In this document: piece by piece, positions 8,997 through 18,267 of the stretch
Numbering within the stretch: position 1 is the first letter of the stretch
How the letters are laid out: every line of letters begins with the position of its first letter
DNA from: Flavobacterium gelidicaeli
Lineage (GTDB): Bacteria > Bacteroidota > Bacteroidia > Flavobacteriales > Flavobacteriaceae
Assembly (NCBI RefSeq): GCF_013294005.1
Contig: NZ_JABSNK010000006.1
Location: 124,001 to 188,000, forward strand
DNA: 64,000 nucleotides
Reading direction: 5' to 3'
Translations under genes and position numbers: made by a program
The notes under the pieces: model-generated
Told to the model about the DNA's origin: nothing
The model's input: the letters and a program-made list of their open reading frames with translations, nothing else
Database searches by the model: none

Positions 8997-9787
8997 ACTT
9001 TCTCATTATTCAATTGCTTGAAATTATCGCTAATGGGAGCAAATTTCATCGTCTCTTTACTTCCTAGGGCAAGATAGCCCAAAGTAGATAAACTAGAATC
9101 AAAAAGATTCAACGCTCTTTCTTGTAAATCCTTATCAAAATAAATCAATACATTTCTACATAAAATTAAGTCAAACTCGTTAAAAGAACCATCAGAAACC
9201 AAATTATGTTGGGAGAAAACCATCTTAACCGAAAATTCATCATTAAACTTTGCTAGACCATAATTTGCAGTGTAATAATCTGAAAAATCATTACTACCTC
9301 CTGAATTTCTATAATTCTCAGCAAATTGTTTTATTGTTTGTAGTCCAAAAACACCTTTGCGAGCTTTTTCTAATACTTTCGCATTTATATCTGTAGCATA
9401 AATCAATGATTTGCTTAATAAATTAGCTTCTTTAAGTAAGATTGCCATTGAAAAAACTTCCTCTCCAGTCGAGCATCCTGCATGCCATATTCGTATGAAC
9501 GGTTTGGCGGCAAGATTGGGCAAAACTTCGGTTCTAAGGCATTCGTAAAACGAAGGATCTCTAAACATTTCAGTAACGTTCACAGTGATCTCTTCGACTA
9601 ATCGTTTGTAATACTCCGGTTCCGACCTGATTTTCGATAAAAAGTCTGAAAATCGCGTAAAGCCATCGAGTTGATAAATTCTATCTACTCGTCGTTTTAA
9701 TGAAGCTCTGGAATAACTTCCAAAATCAAAACCGTAGTATTCATATACAACATTAATTAATGTTTCTAATTGTAAATCCTCAATCAT
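8978..9787 (-). CDS. cheR: CheR-type protein-glutamate O-methyltransferase
   Basis: 269 aa. N-terminal all-alpha CheR domain (about 1-70, FGSYSRASLKRRVDRI) followed by the SAM-binding Rossmann domain: IRIWHAGCSTGEEVFSMAIL (motif I), IYATDINAKVLEKARKGVF, FSQHNLV, FDLILCRNVLIYFDKD and LALGSKETM. It transfers methyl groups from SAM to receptor glutamates. Ten bases separate it from the receiver gene upstream and it overlaps cheB downstream. The C-terminus lacks a TPR extension. Confidence 0.93.
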   Translation of the reverse strand: MIEDLQLETLINVVYEYYGFDFGSYSRASLKRRVDRIYQLDGFTRFSDFLSKIRSEPEYYKRLVEEITVNVTEMFRDPSFYECLRTEVLPNLAAKPFIRIWHAGCSTGEEVFSMAILLKEANLLSKSLIYATDINAKVLEKARKGVFGLQTIKQFAENYRNSGGSNDFSDYYTANYGLAKFNDEFSVKMVFSQHNLVSDGSFNEFDLILCRNVLIYFDKDLQERALNLFDSSLSTLGYLALGSKETMKFAPISDNFKQLNNEKVWRKIK

Positions 9788-9797
9788 AAATATCTCA

Positions 9798-10175
9798 TTA
9801 TATATTTCGCAGCGAGTCGAGTAATTTATCTACATCAACTGGTTTAGAAATATAATCATCTGCACCCGCTTCTAAACATTTCTCTCTATCTCCCATCATG
9901 GCTTGCGCGGTAACCGATACGATATAAGTTTGTTCCCGTAACGGAATTTTTTTTATCATAGGTATTGCTTCATAACCATCAATATCAGGCATCATCATAT
10001 CAATAAGAATGGCATCAATGGCATCCTCAGTGCTTAAGATTTTCAAAGCTTCTTCAGCACTTAAACAAGACACACATTCAAACGAACGTGCTCGTAATGT
10101 AGCCGAAAGGGCAAATATATTTCGAGCATCGTCATCAATAATTAAAACTCTCTTTTTAGCCATATCTAAAGACAT
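9798..10175 (-). CDS. single-domain response regulator (CheY-like receiver)
   Basis: 125 aa, one receiver domain and nothing else. Acidic pocket IIDDD (13-15), phospho-acceptor Asp59 in ILIDMMMPDIDGYEA, Thr/Ser switch in SVTAQAM, Lys in YISKPVD. It strongly resembles the last receiver of the hybrid kinase encoded 6 bp upstream (same MMMPxxDGYE and GADDYISKPVD wording), suggesting duplication. It probably shuttles phosphate within this pathway. Confidence 0.93.
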   Translation of the reverse strand: MSLDMAKKRVLIIDDDARNIFALSATLRARSFECVSCLSAEEALKILSTEDAIDAILIDMMMPDIDGYEAIPMIKKIPLREQTYIVSVTAQAMMGDREKCLEAGADDYISKPVDVDKLLDSLRNI

Positions 10176-10181
10176 TATATT

Positions 10182-13100
10182 TTAAAAATTATCATAAAGC
10201 CACACACGTAATAATGATAGCAACTGGTCAATATCTACTGGTTTAGTAATATAGTCAGATGCGCCTGCTTGAATGCATTTTTCTCTATCCCCAGTCATTG
10301 CTTTTGCGGTTACAGCAATTACGGGTAGGTTTTTTAGTTTTTCGTTTTTACGAATGATACCCGCCGTTTCATAACCATCCATATTAGGCATCATCATGTC
10401 TAATAAAACTATATCAGTTTGTGGATTTTCGTCTAAAACTTTCAATGCTTCTTTCCCGTCAATGGCAGTGATTACATTCATTTTAAATACTTCTAGCGCT
10501 TTTGTAAGCGAATAGATATTTCGAACATCATCATCAACGACTAAAACCGTTTTATCTTTTAGGATATTATTTAAAAGATTCATTTTTTTATACACGTCTT
10601 TCTTACTACTTTCATCTTTATTCTCTTCTACAAGATGTAAAAATAAAGAAACCTCATCCAACATTCGTTGATAAGAATGTGCGGTTTTTACAACAATAGA
10701 ATCAGCGTATTTTTTGATTTTCAGCTCCTCTTTCATTGATAAACTCTTCCCTGTAAAAACAATTACTGGTAGTTTTTCTAAACCGTGATTCTTTTTAACT
10801 TCTTCTAGGATTTCATATGCTTTAGCATCAGGAATTCCCATATCTAGAATAACGCAATCAATTTCGTTATTACTTAAAGTTTGTACCCCATCATGAACTT
10901 CACTTTTAATTTCCGACTTAATATTATATGTCTCTAAAAAATAAGAAAGCGCTTCAGCATGTTTGGGATTATCCTCTATGATAAGTACTTTTTGAGACTC
11001 TTTATTGATGATTTGCTCAATGTGTTTAAAAATATCAGGCATTTTTTCAAATGCGACTGGTTTATTCAAGAAGTTAACCGCTCCTTTCAACAAACTTTCT
11101 TGTTTTAATTGATGCGAAGACATAATGTGAACCGGAATGTGTTTTGTTTTCCAATTTCCTTTTAACTCTTCCATCACTTGCCATCCATTTTTAATAGGCA
11201 ATTGAATATCTAATAAAATACCAACTGGGTTGTATTGTAAAGCATACGTCAAAGCATAATCTCCCCTAACAGAGACAACGCCTTTATACCCACGTTGACG
11301 ACTAAAAGACAATAGCGATTTAGCAAAATTCACATCATCTTCAACAATTAAAATAACTTTATCTAACGGGGTGATTGTATCACGATCATCAGCTACGTCA
11401 TCAGGTATCGTTAAGCTTAAATACTTGTTTGCTTCTTGTTCTTTTACAATAGTTACTATTTTTTCTAATTCAGGAACAACTTTCTCTTCTTCAATTATTC
11501 TATCTATTGTAGAACCTACAATGGGAACAAGTAAAGTAAACTCACTTCCCTCGCCCATTTCACTCTTTAGTTTTATCTCTCCTTGTAGTAACTTAGCCAG
11601 TTCTCTACTAATTGACAAACCTAATCCAGTACCACCATATTTCCTTTTAGTAGATCCATCAGCTTGCTGAAAAGCTTCAAAAACAAGCGGTTGTTTTTCT
11701 AATGAAATTCCAATTCCAGTGTCTTTTACTCCAAACGAAATCATTTGCGGATCCTTAGTATCTTTCTTTATTTCTAAAGTTACGCTTCCTTTTGAGGTAA
11801 ACTTTATCGCATTAGAAATCAAATTTTTAAGAATTTGTTCTAATCGCATTTTATCAGTCTTAATGACTAAAGGAGCAGCATGAGCGTCAATTTCGAAAAT
11901 TATTTTTTTATCTCTGGCTACTTCGGTAAATAAATCTTTTAGGCCATCAGTAACTTCTTTAGTTGTTACTTCAGTCAGTTCTAATTCCATTTTTCCAGCC
12001 TCAATTTTTGATAAATCTAAGATTTCATCAATCAAACCTAACAGTCCGTTTCCAGAACTTTGAATCACTTTAGCAAACTCGATTTGCTCTCCATTCATAT
12101 TATTATCATTATTCTCTGAAAGCAGTCGACTCAATAATAAAATAGAGTTTAATGGCGTGCGCAATTCATGAGACATATTTGCTAAAAACTCCGACTTGTA
12201 TCTCGTAGTTAACTCTAAATCTTCTGATTTTTTTTGAATCTCCGAATTTTTTTCCTCTAATAAAACACTTCTTTCAGCCAGTTCTTCATTAGTTTGCTGT
12301 AACTCTTCTTGTTGCACTCTTAATTCTTCTTCAGAAGCTTGCAATTTTTCTGTTTGCGTTTCTAATTCGGCATTAATTGCCTCCATTTCGCTGTGTTGCA
12401 AACGCAATTCTTCTGATTGTGATTGCGTTTCTTCAAGTAATTCGTTTAAGCGTTTTCGGTTTTGAGTAGCTTTTATTGCTATTCCTATATTACTAGCAAC
12501 TGCATTTAAAAACTCAAATTCAATTTCTGAAAAACCTTTAACGCTCGCTAATTCAATAACACCTTCTACTTTATTATCCTGTAAAGGGATAGCAATAATA
12601 TGAGAAGGCTTCACCTCTCCTAAACCATAAGAAATTTTAATATCATCATCTGTAAAAGTTTTAATTTCAATTAGCTTTCGCGAAATTGCTGCTTGTCCAG
12701 TAATTCCCTGACCTATTTTAAAGCGCTCTTTGTCTTTATTAGGAATATAGCTGTAACCAGCAGCTCTATACAATTCATCTCCTTCAGTAATATAAATAAG
12801 TCCAGCACTACTGTTAGAGTAAACTGCTACAAATTCTATAATATCCTTACTTAAAACGGTTAATTTTTTTTCACCAAGCATAATTTCATTAAGCTGAGCA
12901 ATACCAGTTTGTAACCATTCTTTTTCAGACAATGATTGAAAAGATTTCCCTAATGCTATTCCCATATTATTTAGAGAAACCCCTACATTACCTAGTGCAT
13001 CACTCTGGTTGTCGTCTACTCTAATATCATAATGCCCCTCAGATAATTGAACCGCGATGCTACTAATGGCTTTTATACGTTCAGCAGTTTCAAAATCCTT

Positions 13101-13751
13101 ACGTTCTAACTCTTTTTGAAGTGCTGTTCTTTCTTTAAAATCTTTCAAGATTCTAAATAGCATTAGTACACTAATTAATATCGCTATTAAAAAAGCTACT
13201 ACTATTAAAACAGAACTATAGTTACCAAAACGTTCTGAAGTAGCATTGCGTTTTACTAATAATGCTTGTTCATTTTTTTCGATACGTTTAACGATAACTT
13301 TAATTTGCTCCATTAAAATTTTACCCGTGTCTAAGTCGTAATTTTGAACATTTACCCCTATTCTTTTGTCACTTACGCGGTACCTTAAAAACTTAAACAG
13401 CTTATTTCTAATAGGTTTTAACTCCTTTAGACTGCTTTGTTGTATAGGATTATCAACTGTTAATTGTTCAATTTTTTCAAAGGCAGCATTTGCTTTTTCT
13501 TCTGATTCATCAAAATGACTTAAAAAATCTTCTCGACCTGTAATCAAGAAACCGCGCATGCTTGTTTGTGCTTCTACTAAATTATTAGTTCCTTCATTAA
13601 CATTGTAGATTATTTCCTGAGTATGATTAACAAGTGCCATACTATCAAGAAGGCTTCTTATACTCATAAAAGAAGCTAATGAACTCACCATTAACACCAC
13701 TATCGATATTCCCGAACTAATGTATAGATTACGCTTAAAATTATTTCCCAT
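10182..13751 (-). CDS. large hybrid sensor histidine kinase (CHASE3-HAMP-GAF-HK-3xREC)
   Basis: 1189 aa. Order: transmembrane helix (about 10-32), CHASE3-like extracytoplasmic domain (about 35-175, with QTSMRGFLITGREDFL), second helix (about 178-200), HAMP (200-265), GAF (about 285-430), coiled coil rich in EELR/EELQQTNEEL repeats (430-520), HisKA with phospho-His528 in FLANMSHELRTPLNS, HATPase_c (N and G boxes, DTGIGIS and GGTGLGLSIS), then three receivers with acceptor Asp in LLDIQLP, ILDMGIP and LLDMMMP. The middle receiver reads DMGIPDAKAY, less canonical than the others. It resembles the multi-receiver kinases that pair with orphan CheB/CheR in Bacteroidetes. Ligand unknown. Confidence 0.93.
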   Translation of the reverse strand: MGNNFKRNLYISSGISIVVLMVSSLASFMSIRSLLDSMALVNHTQEIIYNVNEGTNNLVEAQTSMRGFLITGREDFLSHFDESEEKANAAFEKIEQLTVDNPIQQSSLKELKPIRNKLFKFLRYRVSDKRIGVNVQNYDLDTGKILMEQIKVIVKRIEKNEQALLVKRNATSERFGNYSSVLIVVAFLIAILISVLMLFRILKDFKERTALQKELERKDFETAERIKAISSIAVQLSEGHYDIRVDDNQSDALGNVGVSLNNMGIALGKSFQSLSEKEWLQTGIAQLNEIMLGEKKLTVLSKDIIEFVAVYSNSSAGLIYITEGDELYRAAGYSYIPNKDKERFKIGQGITGQAAISRKLIEIKTFTDDDIKISYGLGEVKPSHIIAIPLQDNKVEGVIELASVKGFSEIEFEFLNAVASNIGIAIKATQNRKRLNELLEETQSQSEELRLQHSEMEAINAELETQTEKLQASEEELRVQQEELQQTNEELAERSVLLEEKNSEIQKKSEDLELTTRYKSEFLANMSHELRTPLNSILLLSRLLSENNDNNMNGEQIEFAKVIQSSGNGLLGLIDEILDLSKIEAGKMELELTEVTTKEVTDGLKDLFTEVARDKKIIFEIDAHAAPLVIKTDKMRLEQILKNLISNAIKFTSKGSVTLEIKKDTKDPQMISFGVKDTGIGISLEKQPLVFEAFQQADGSTKRKYGGTGLGLSISRELAKLLQGEIKLKSEMGEGSEFTLLVPIVGSTIDRIIEEEKVVPELEKIVTIVKEQEANKYLSLTIPDDVADDRDTITPLDKVILIVEDDVNFAKSLLSFSRQRGYKGVVSVRGDYALTYALQYNPVGILLDIQLPIKNGWQVMEELKGNWKTKHIPVHIMSSHQLKQESLLKGAVNFLNKPVAFEKMPDIFKHIEQIINKESQKVLIIEDNPKHAEALSYFLETYNIKSEIKSEVHDGVQTLSNNEIDCVILDMGIPDAKAYEILEEVKKNHGLEKLPVIVFTGKSLSMKEELKIKKYADSIVVKTAHSYQRMLDEVSLFLHLVEENKDESSKKDVYKKMNLLNNILKDKTVLVVDDDVRNIYSLTKALEVFKMNVITAIDGKEALKVLDENPQTDIVLLDMMMPNMDGYETAGIIRKNEKLKNLPVIAVTAKAMTGDREKCIQAGASDYITKPVDIDQLLSLLRVWLYDNF

Positions 13752-13775
13752 ACTATTTATAAACCTATTATTATA

Positions 13776-14993
13776 TTAACTATTAAAGTCTAATGGCAAC
13801 ACTATTATAAAATTTGCCCCTTCTCCTTCTTTACTTATAGCGGTAATTAAACCGTTGTGTTTCTCTATTATTTTTTTGGCTATAGCCAATCCAATACCAG
13901 TTCCTTCATATACTTTGCGGTCACTAAGACTCTGAAAAATCATGAAAATTTTATTCAAGTATTGATCATCAAAACCTATTCCGTTGTCTTTTATCGAAAT
14001 TCGGCAAAACTTTCCTGACTCAGAAACGTTACTATCAAAACTTCTTTCTTCAATTAATTCCGATGTAATATCTATAACTGGTAACACATCTTTTTTAGCA
14101 AATTTTAATGAGTTCCCAATCAAGTTTTGAAATACTTGTCGCAATTGTGTTGGAATTCCATTAATTGTGGGGAGTTTATTAATATTGACTACCGCTTTTT
14201 TATCCTCTATTAAATAATCTAAATCGTTAACAACCTCAATTGCTAATTCTTCTAAAGGTGCTTTTTCAGGATTTACTTTTGCTGACAAGCGAGAATACTC
14301 TAATAAATCAGTAATTAAATTCTGCATCCTTTCTGCGGCTTTCACCGTGCGGTTTACATAATCAATAGCTTTTTCATCTTCTAAAAGGTATTTGTCTTTA
14401 ATGATATTGATAAAAATTTGAATCTTACGAAGTGGTTCTTTAAGATCGTGAGATACAACCCAAGAAAATTGCTGTAACTCGTGATTTTTAAGCTCTAATT
14501 CCTCATTTTTAGTAACCAACTCTTTCGTTCTTTCGGCAATTTTTACTTCTAAGTTCTCTTGCGCCTCTTTTCTAACTTCAACCTCTTTAGATAATAAATC
14601 TCTTATATCTATGAGCTCTTTTTGTTGTTGATAGATTTTTAAGAATGTTTTTACTTTTAAAATTAGTAAATCAGAGTCCACTGGTTTTGTGATATAATCA
14701 ACTCCACCTGTTTCATATCCTTTTGAAATAAATTTCTTTTGTTTATTTACCGCTGATAAAAAGATAACCGGAATATCCTTAGTACGATTATTGCCCGCTA
14801 ATATCTCAGCAACTTCAAATCCATCCATTCCTGGCATTTGAACGTCCATTATGATAAGTGCATAATCATTCTTTAGAATTTTCTTCAGCGCTTCTTCACC
14901 AGACTCAGCCGAATCAACATCTAAATTATGAAGCTCCAATATTTTTTTTAAAGCGATTATATTGGCTTTAATATCATCAACAATTAGTATCAT
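13776..14993 (-). CDS. response regulator/histidine kinase hybrid (REC-coiled coil-HisKA-HATPase)
   Basis: 405 aa, no membrane segment. Receiver first (1-120; Asp50 in ALIIMDVQMPGMDGFE, Lys in YITKPVDSD), then a coiled coil (about 125-175), HisKA of the phytochrome-like class (SWVVSHDLKEPLRKIQI) and HATPase_c (IGNSLKFAKK, IKDNGIGFDDQ, GTGIGLAIAKKIIEKHNG). Such cytoplasmic proteins receive phosphate and re-emit it. First gene of the five-gene signalling operon, 24 bp ahead of the large kinase; it likely relays between the large kinase and the small receiver. Confidence 0.92.
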   Translation of the reverse strand: MILIVDDIKANIIALKKILELHNLDVDSAESGEEALKKILKNDYALIIMDVQMPGMDGFEVAEILAGNNRTKDIPVIFLSAVNKQKKFISKGYETGGVDYITKPVDSDLLILKVKTFLKIYQQQKELIDIRDLLSKEVEVRKEAQENLEVKIAERTKELVTKNEELELKNHELQQFSWVVSHDLKEPLRKIQIFINIIKDKYLLEDEKAIDYVNRTVKAAERMQNLITDLLEYSRLSAKVNPEKAPLEELAIEVVNDLDYLIEDKKAVVNINKLPTINGIPTQLRQVFQNLIGNSLKFAKKDVLPVIDITSELIEERSFDSNVSESGKFCRISIKDNGIGFDDQYLNKIFMIFQSLSDRKVYEGTGIGLAIAKKIIEKHNGLITAISKEGEGANFIIVLPLDFNS

Positions 14994-15616
14994 AAATTTG
15001 TATTTCTTTCACTTTTGTTTTAAACAAAAATCATGCATTAAGTAACTTTACATTATAAAATAATTACCGTTCTAAAAGGCAAATTTTCGAGTTAACGAAA
15101 ATAGTTTTTTTCTTATAAAAGAAACAACTTTATTTTAAACATTATTTATTTAAAAAAACTTTCATAAATAAATCTACTAAAATATATTTTTCAGTGATTC
15201 AAAATTAAATAAAAGAACTTAAAAACCGTTATAAATACAATTGAATTTTAATTATTTATGTAAAAAAAAGCATACTAAAAAAAAGTACATTATAATCTTA
15301 TAACTTTATCATAAAATCCTATAATTAATATCTTTAAAAAAACATAAACCCTCTAATAACCTAGTATTTAGAAGCTTTTAATATTTTACTTACTACCTAA
15401 TTAAAAACTATAAAAAGTGAATATCAACGTCTAAAAAATCATCTTTATTATCATTTTTTTTACCACTAAATACTTTTAAAAAATCTTTCTTTTTAACCTT
15501 GAAAATCATTAATAAACAGCACGATATTTATATTAAAATAGGTTTTAATACTGCATTATTTTTTGTTAATTTGTAATTCCTATCCATTATTACTAAACGG
15601 ATTTTTACACACTTGA
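14994..15616. other. 623-bp AT-rich intergenic region, no gene seen
   Basis: Very AT-rich spacer between the divergently transcribed signalling operon and the pentapeptide gene. It must hold both promoters, but I find no clean TTG-N20-TAnnTTTG pair in either direction. The only structure near the left side is a short palindrome, TTTTGTTT/AAACAAAA, at about 15014-15030. No ORF, repeat family or RNA fold stands out. Confidence 0.5.
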
Positions 15617-16186
15617 ATGACAGCCTATTTACTCGATAAAAACTATACAAAAATCCATTATAATGTGGATGATTTAAACCATCAAGAATTTGAATCTTGT
15701 GTTTTTGAATCTTGTGATTTTTCTGACTGTAACTTTATTGCAGTAACTTTTATAGACTGTACTTTCAACCACTGTACTTTTGATAATTCGCAAATAAATC
15801 ATGTTGCCCTTAGAACTGTTTATTTTAATCATTGTAAAATAAGCGCAGTTAATTTTGCCATGTGCGACAAGCTTATTTTTGAAATACACTTTAAAAATTG
15901 CGTTTTAGATTTCTCAAAATTTTATACTTTAAAAATGAAAGCTACTACATTTAAAGACTGTAGTTTAGTTGCCGTAGATTTTATGAGCACCGATTTAACA
16001 GATGTCATATTTGAAAATTGTGATTTATACCGAACTGAATTTGCTGGAGCAAAAGCTAACAAAACAGACTTTAGAAGCAGTTATAATTATACCATTGATC
16101 CTGAAAAGACAAAATTAAAGAAAGCTTTTTTCTCACTCGAAGGTGTAAAAGGCTTATTAGCAAAACATAATATAACGGTAGTATAA
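15617..16186 (+). CDS. pentapeptide repeat protein
   Basis: 189 aa with repeated A(D/N)LxF-type pentads in the degenerate form common here: FESCVFESCDFSDCNFIAVTF, IDCTFNHCTFDNS, FKNCVLDFSKF, FKDCSLVAVDFMSTDLTDVIF, FENCDLYRTEFAGAKANKTDF. This predicts a right-handed quadrilateral beta helix, cytoplasmic, no signal peptide. Some relatives protect DNA gyrase from quinolones (Qnr/Mcb G types), but most have no known role. The high Cys content at the repeat edge is typical of the family. Transcribed alone. Confidence 0.88.
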   Translation: MTAYLLDKNYTKIHYNVDDLNHQEFESCVFESCDFSDCNFIAVTFIDCTFNHCTFDNSQINHVALRTVYFNHCKISAVNFAMCDKLIFEIHFKNCVLDFSKFYTLKMKATTFKDCSLVAVDFMSTDLTDVIFENCDLYRTEFAGAKANKTDFRSSYNYTIDPEKTKLKKAFFSLEGVKGLLAKHNITVV

Positions 16187-16234
16187 ATATTTCTTAAATC
16201 AAATAGGTGATTTTCTACTCTTTATAAAATTCAC

Positions 16235-16242
16235 TATTTTTG
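16235..16242 (+). promoter_or_regulatory. candidate -7 box for the amidase/agmatine deiminase operon
   Basis: TATTTTTG fits TAnnTTTG and lies 19 bp before the ATG at 16262. No TTG is at the right distance upstream, so this is a one-element match. Confidence 0.45.
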
Positions 16243-16261
16243 TACTCTAAAAATTAATAAG

Positions 16262-17149
16262 ATGCCAAATAAAAAATATAAAATAGCGGTTATTCAACTC
16301 AATCTTAATGATGTTGCCGAAAACAACCTCAAGAAATGTTTGAGTTGGGTACGCGATGCTGCTAGCCAAGGCGCTGAGGTTATCTCTTTGCCCGAATTAT
16401 ACAGTAGCCACTACTTTTGTCAAAGTGAAGATGTTGACAATTTTGCTATTGCAGAACCTTTATACAGTACTTCTTTTATAGCTTTTAGCGCTTTAGCAAA
16501 AGAGTTAGGTGTAGTGATTATTGTCCCTTTTTTCGAAAAAAGAATGGCTGGAATATATCACAACAGTGCATATATTATTGATACTGATGGCTCAGAAGCT
16601 GGTTTGTACCGCAAAATGCACATTCCAGATGATCCTCATTTCTATGAAAAATTCTATTTTACTCCTGGAGATTTAGGTTTTAAAACAATCCCGACACAAA
16701 AAGGAAAAATTGGAACACTGATTTGTTGGGATCAGTGGTATCCAGAAGCTGCTCGTTTAACGGCTCTTAAAGGTGCTGAGGTATTATTTTACCCTACAGC
16801 AATTGGATGGCATCCTGGTGAAAAAGAACAGTACGGAACTAACCAATACGGAGCTTGGATGAACGTAATGAAAGGTCATGCTGTAGCAAATGGTGTTTAT
16901 GTTGCTGCTGCAAATAGAATTGGGCTAGAAAAATATTTACCTAATACTGACGGAATCGAATTTTGGGGTGCTTCATTTATTGCTGGGCCACAAGGTGAAA
17001 TTTTGGCGCAAGCCTCACACGACAAAGAAGAAATCTTAATTGCCGAAGTTGATTTAGACTTACAAGAAAACGTACGTCAAAACTGGCCGTTTTTTAGAGA
17101 CCGACGTATCGATGCTTTTGGAGATATCACTAAAAGAGCAATTGACTAA
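16262..17149 (+). CDS. aguB: N-carbamoylputrescine amidase (nitrilase superfamily)
   Basis: 295 aa. Hydrolyses N-carbamoylputrescine to putrescine, CO2 and ammonia. The nitrilase triad is visible: Glu45 in SLPELY, Lys118 in YRKMHIPDD and Cys155 in LICWDQWYPEAA. The closing FFRDRRIDAFGDITKR is characteristic of the AguB branch. Two bases separate its stop from agmatine deiminase, the enzyme that makes its substrate; together they convert agmatine to putrescine. Confidence 0.93.
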   Translation: MPNKKYKIAVIQLNLNDVAENNLKKCLSWVRDAASQGAEVISLPELYSSHYFCQSEDVDNFAIAEPLYSTSFIAFSALAKELGVVIIVPFFEKRMAGIYHNSAYIIDTDGSEAGLYRKMHIPDDPHFYEKFYFTPGDLGFKTIPTQKGKIGTLICWDQWYPEAARLTALKGAEVLFYPTAIGWHPGEKEQYGTNQYGAWMNVMKGHAVANGVYVAAANRIGLEKYLPNTDGIEFWGASFIAGPQGEILAQASHDKEEILIAEVDLDLQENVRQNWPFFRDRRIDAFGDITKRAID

Positions 17150-17151
17150 TT

Positions 17152-18192
17152 ATGACTGAAAATAAAAGAAGGTTTCCTGCTGAATGGGAAAAACAACAAG
17201 GTGTTTTACTTTGCTTTCCTCATAACGGAAATGACTGGCCAGGAAAATACGAAGCCATTAAATGGGCTTTTGTTGAATATATTAAAAAAGTAGCAACTTA
17301 CGAAACTGTTTTTTTAGTAGTAGCCGATGAAAAATTAAAAGAAAAAGTAACTGAAATGCTAGAAATGGCAAAGGTTAATCTTGATACTATTTCGTTTATT
17401 ATTCAAAAAACAAATAGAAGTTGGATGCGCGACTCTGGCCCTATTGTAATAAAAAATGGAGAAAATAGAGAAGCTTTAAATTTCAATTTTAATGGATGGG
17501 CAAAATATAAAAACCACCAACTAGACAGGAACATTCCTACTACAGTGGCTAATTTTCTAAACATACCGCTTACCCAAGTAAGGTACAAAGGAAAACCAGT
17601 AATTGTTGAAGGTGGCGCCATTGATACTAACGGAAGAGGAACTTTACTAACCTCTGAAGAGTGCTTAATGCATCCTAATATTCAGGTTAGAAACCCTGGT
17701 TTTACAAAAGCAGATTACGAAGCCGTTTTTAAAGAATATCTTGGAATTACTAATGTGATCTGGCTAGGTAATGGAGTTGAAGGTGATGATACGCATGGAC
17801 ATATTGATGATTTATGTCGTTTTATCAATGAAGATACTATTGTAACCATTATTGAAACAGATGTAAATGACGCTAACTACGCCCCATTGCAAGACAATTT
17901 AAAACGTTTGCAAAATGCCAAATTAGAAAATGGAAAAGCACCAATTGTAGTGGCTTTACCAATGCCAAAACGGGTTGATTTTGAAGATTTAAGATTACCA
18001 GCGAGTTATGCTAACTTTTTGATTTTAAATAAATGTGTATTGGTCCCTACTTTTAACGATGCTAATGATCGTGTAGCGCTAAATATTATTGCAGCATGTT
18101 TTCCTGATAGAGAAGTTATTGGGATTAGTGCTATTGATTTAATTTGGGGTTTGGGTACTTTACATTGCTTAAGCCAGCAAATACCAGAATAA
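17152..18192 (+). CDS. aguA: agmatine deiminase
   Basis: 346 aa, cytoplasmic, guanidino-modifying superfamily (PAD_porph). Converts agmatine to N-carbamoylputrescine. Marks: RFPAEWEKQQGVLLCFPHNG at the N-terminus, SWMRDSGPIVI (substrate Asp), VEGGAIDTNGRGTLLTSEEC, GDDTHGHIDDLCRF (catalytic His/Asp) and the terminal GLGTLHCLSQQ with nucleophile Cys339. Directly follows aguB; a strong terminator follows. Confidence 0.94.
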   Translation: MTENKRRFPAEWEKQQGVLLCFPHNGNDWPGKYEAIKWAFVEYIKKVATYETVFLVVADEKLKEKVTEMLEMAKVNLDTISFIIQKTNRSWMRDSGPIVIKNGENREALNFNFNGWAKYKNHQLDRNIPTTVANFLNIPLTQVRYKGKPVIVEGGAIDTNGRGTLLTSEECLMHPNIQVRNPGFTKADYEAVFKEYLGITNVIWLGNGVEGDDTHGHIDDLCRFINEDTIVTIIETDVNDANYAPLQDNLKRLQNAKLENGKAPIVVALPMPKRVDFEDLRLPASYANFLILNKCVLVPTFNDANDRVALNIIAACFPDREVIGISAIDLIWGLGTLHCLSQQIPE

Positions 18193-18215
18193 AACGCTTT
18201 AATATTGTTATAATA

Positions 18216-18245
18216 AAAAACACCAGCAAATTTGCTGGTGTTTTT
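18216..18245. terminator. bidirectional terminator between aguA and the M1 peptidase
   Basis: Perfect 15-bp palindrome with arms centred on CACCAGCAAA / TTTGCTGGTG, flanked by A5 and T5. It sits between convergent genes and can end both. Confidence 0.93.
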
Positions 18246-18267
18246 ATATGCTATAAATTGGTTCAAT

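Noticed and set aside
11371..11670. Plus-strand ORF of 99 codons inside the large sensor kinase
   Set aside because: Antisense shadow of a well-conserved kinase region; low-complexity Ser-rich translation, no homology recognised.
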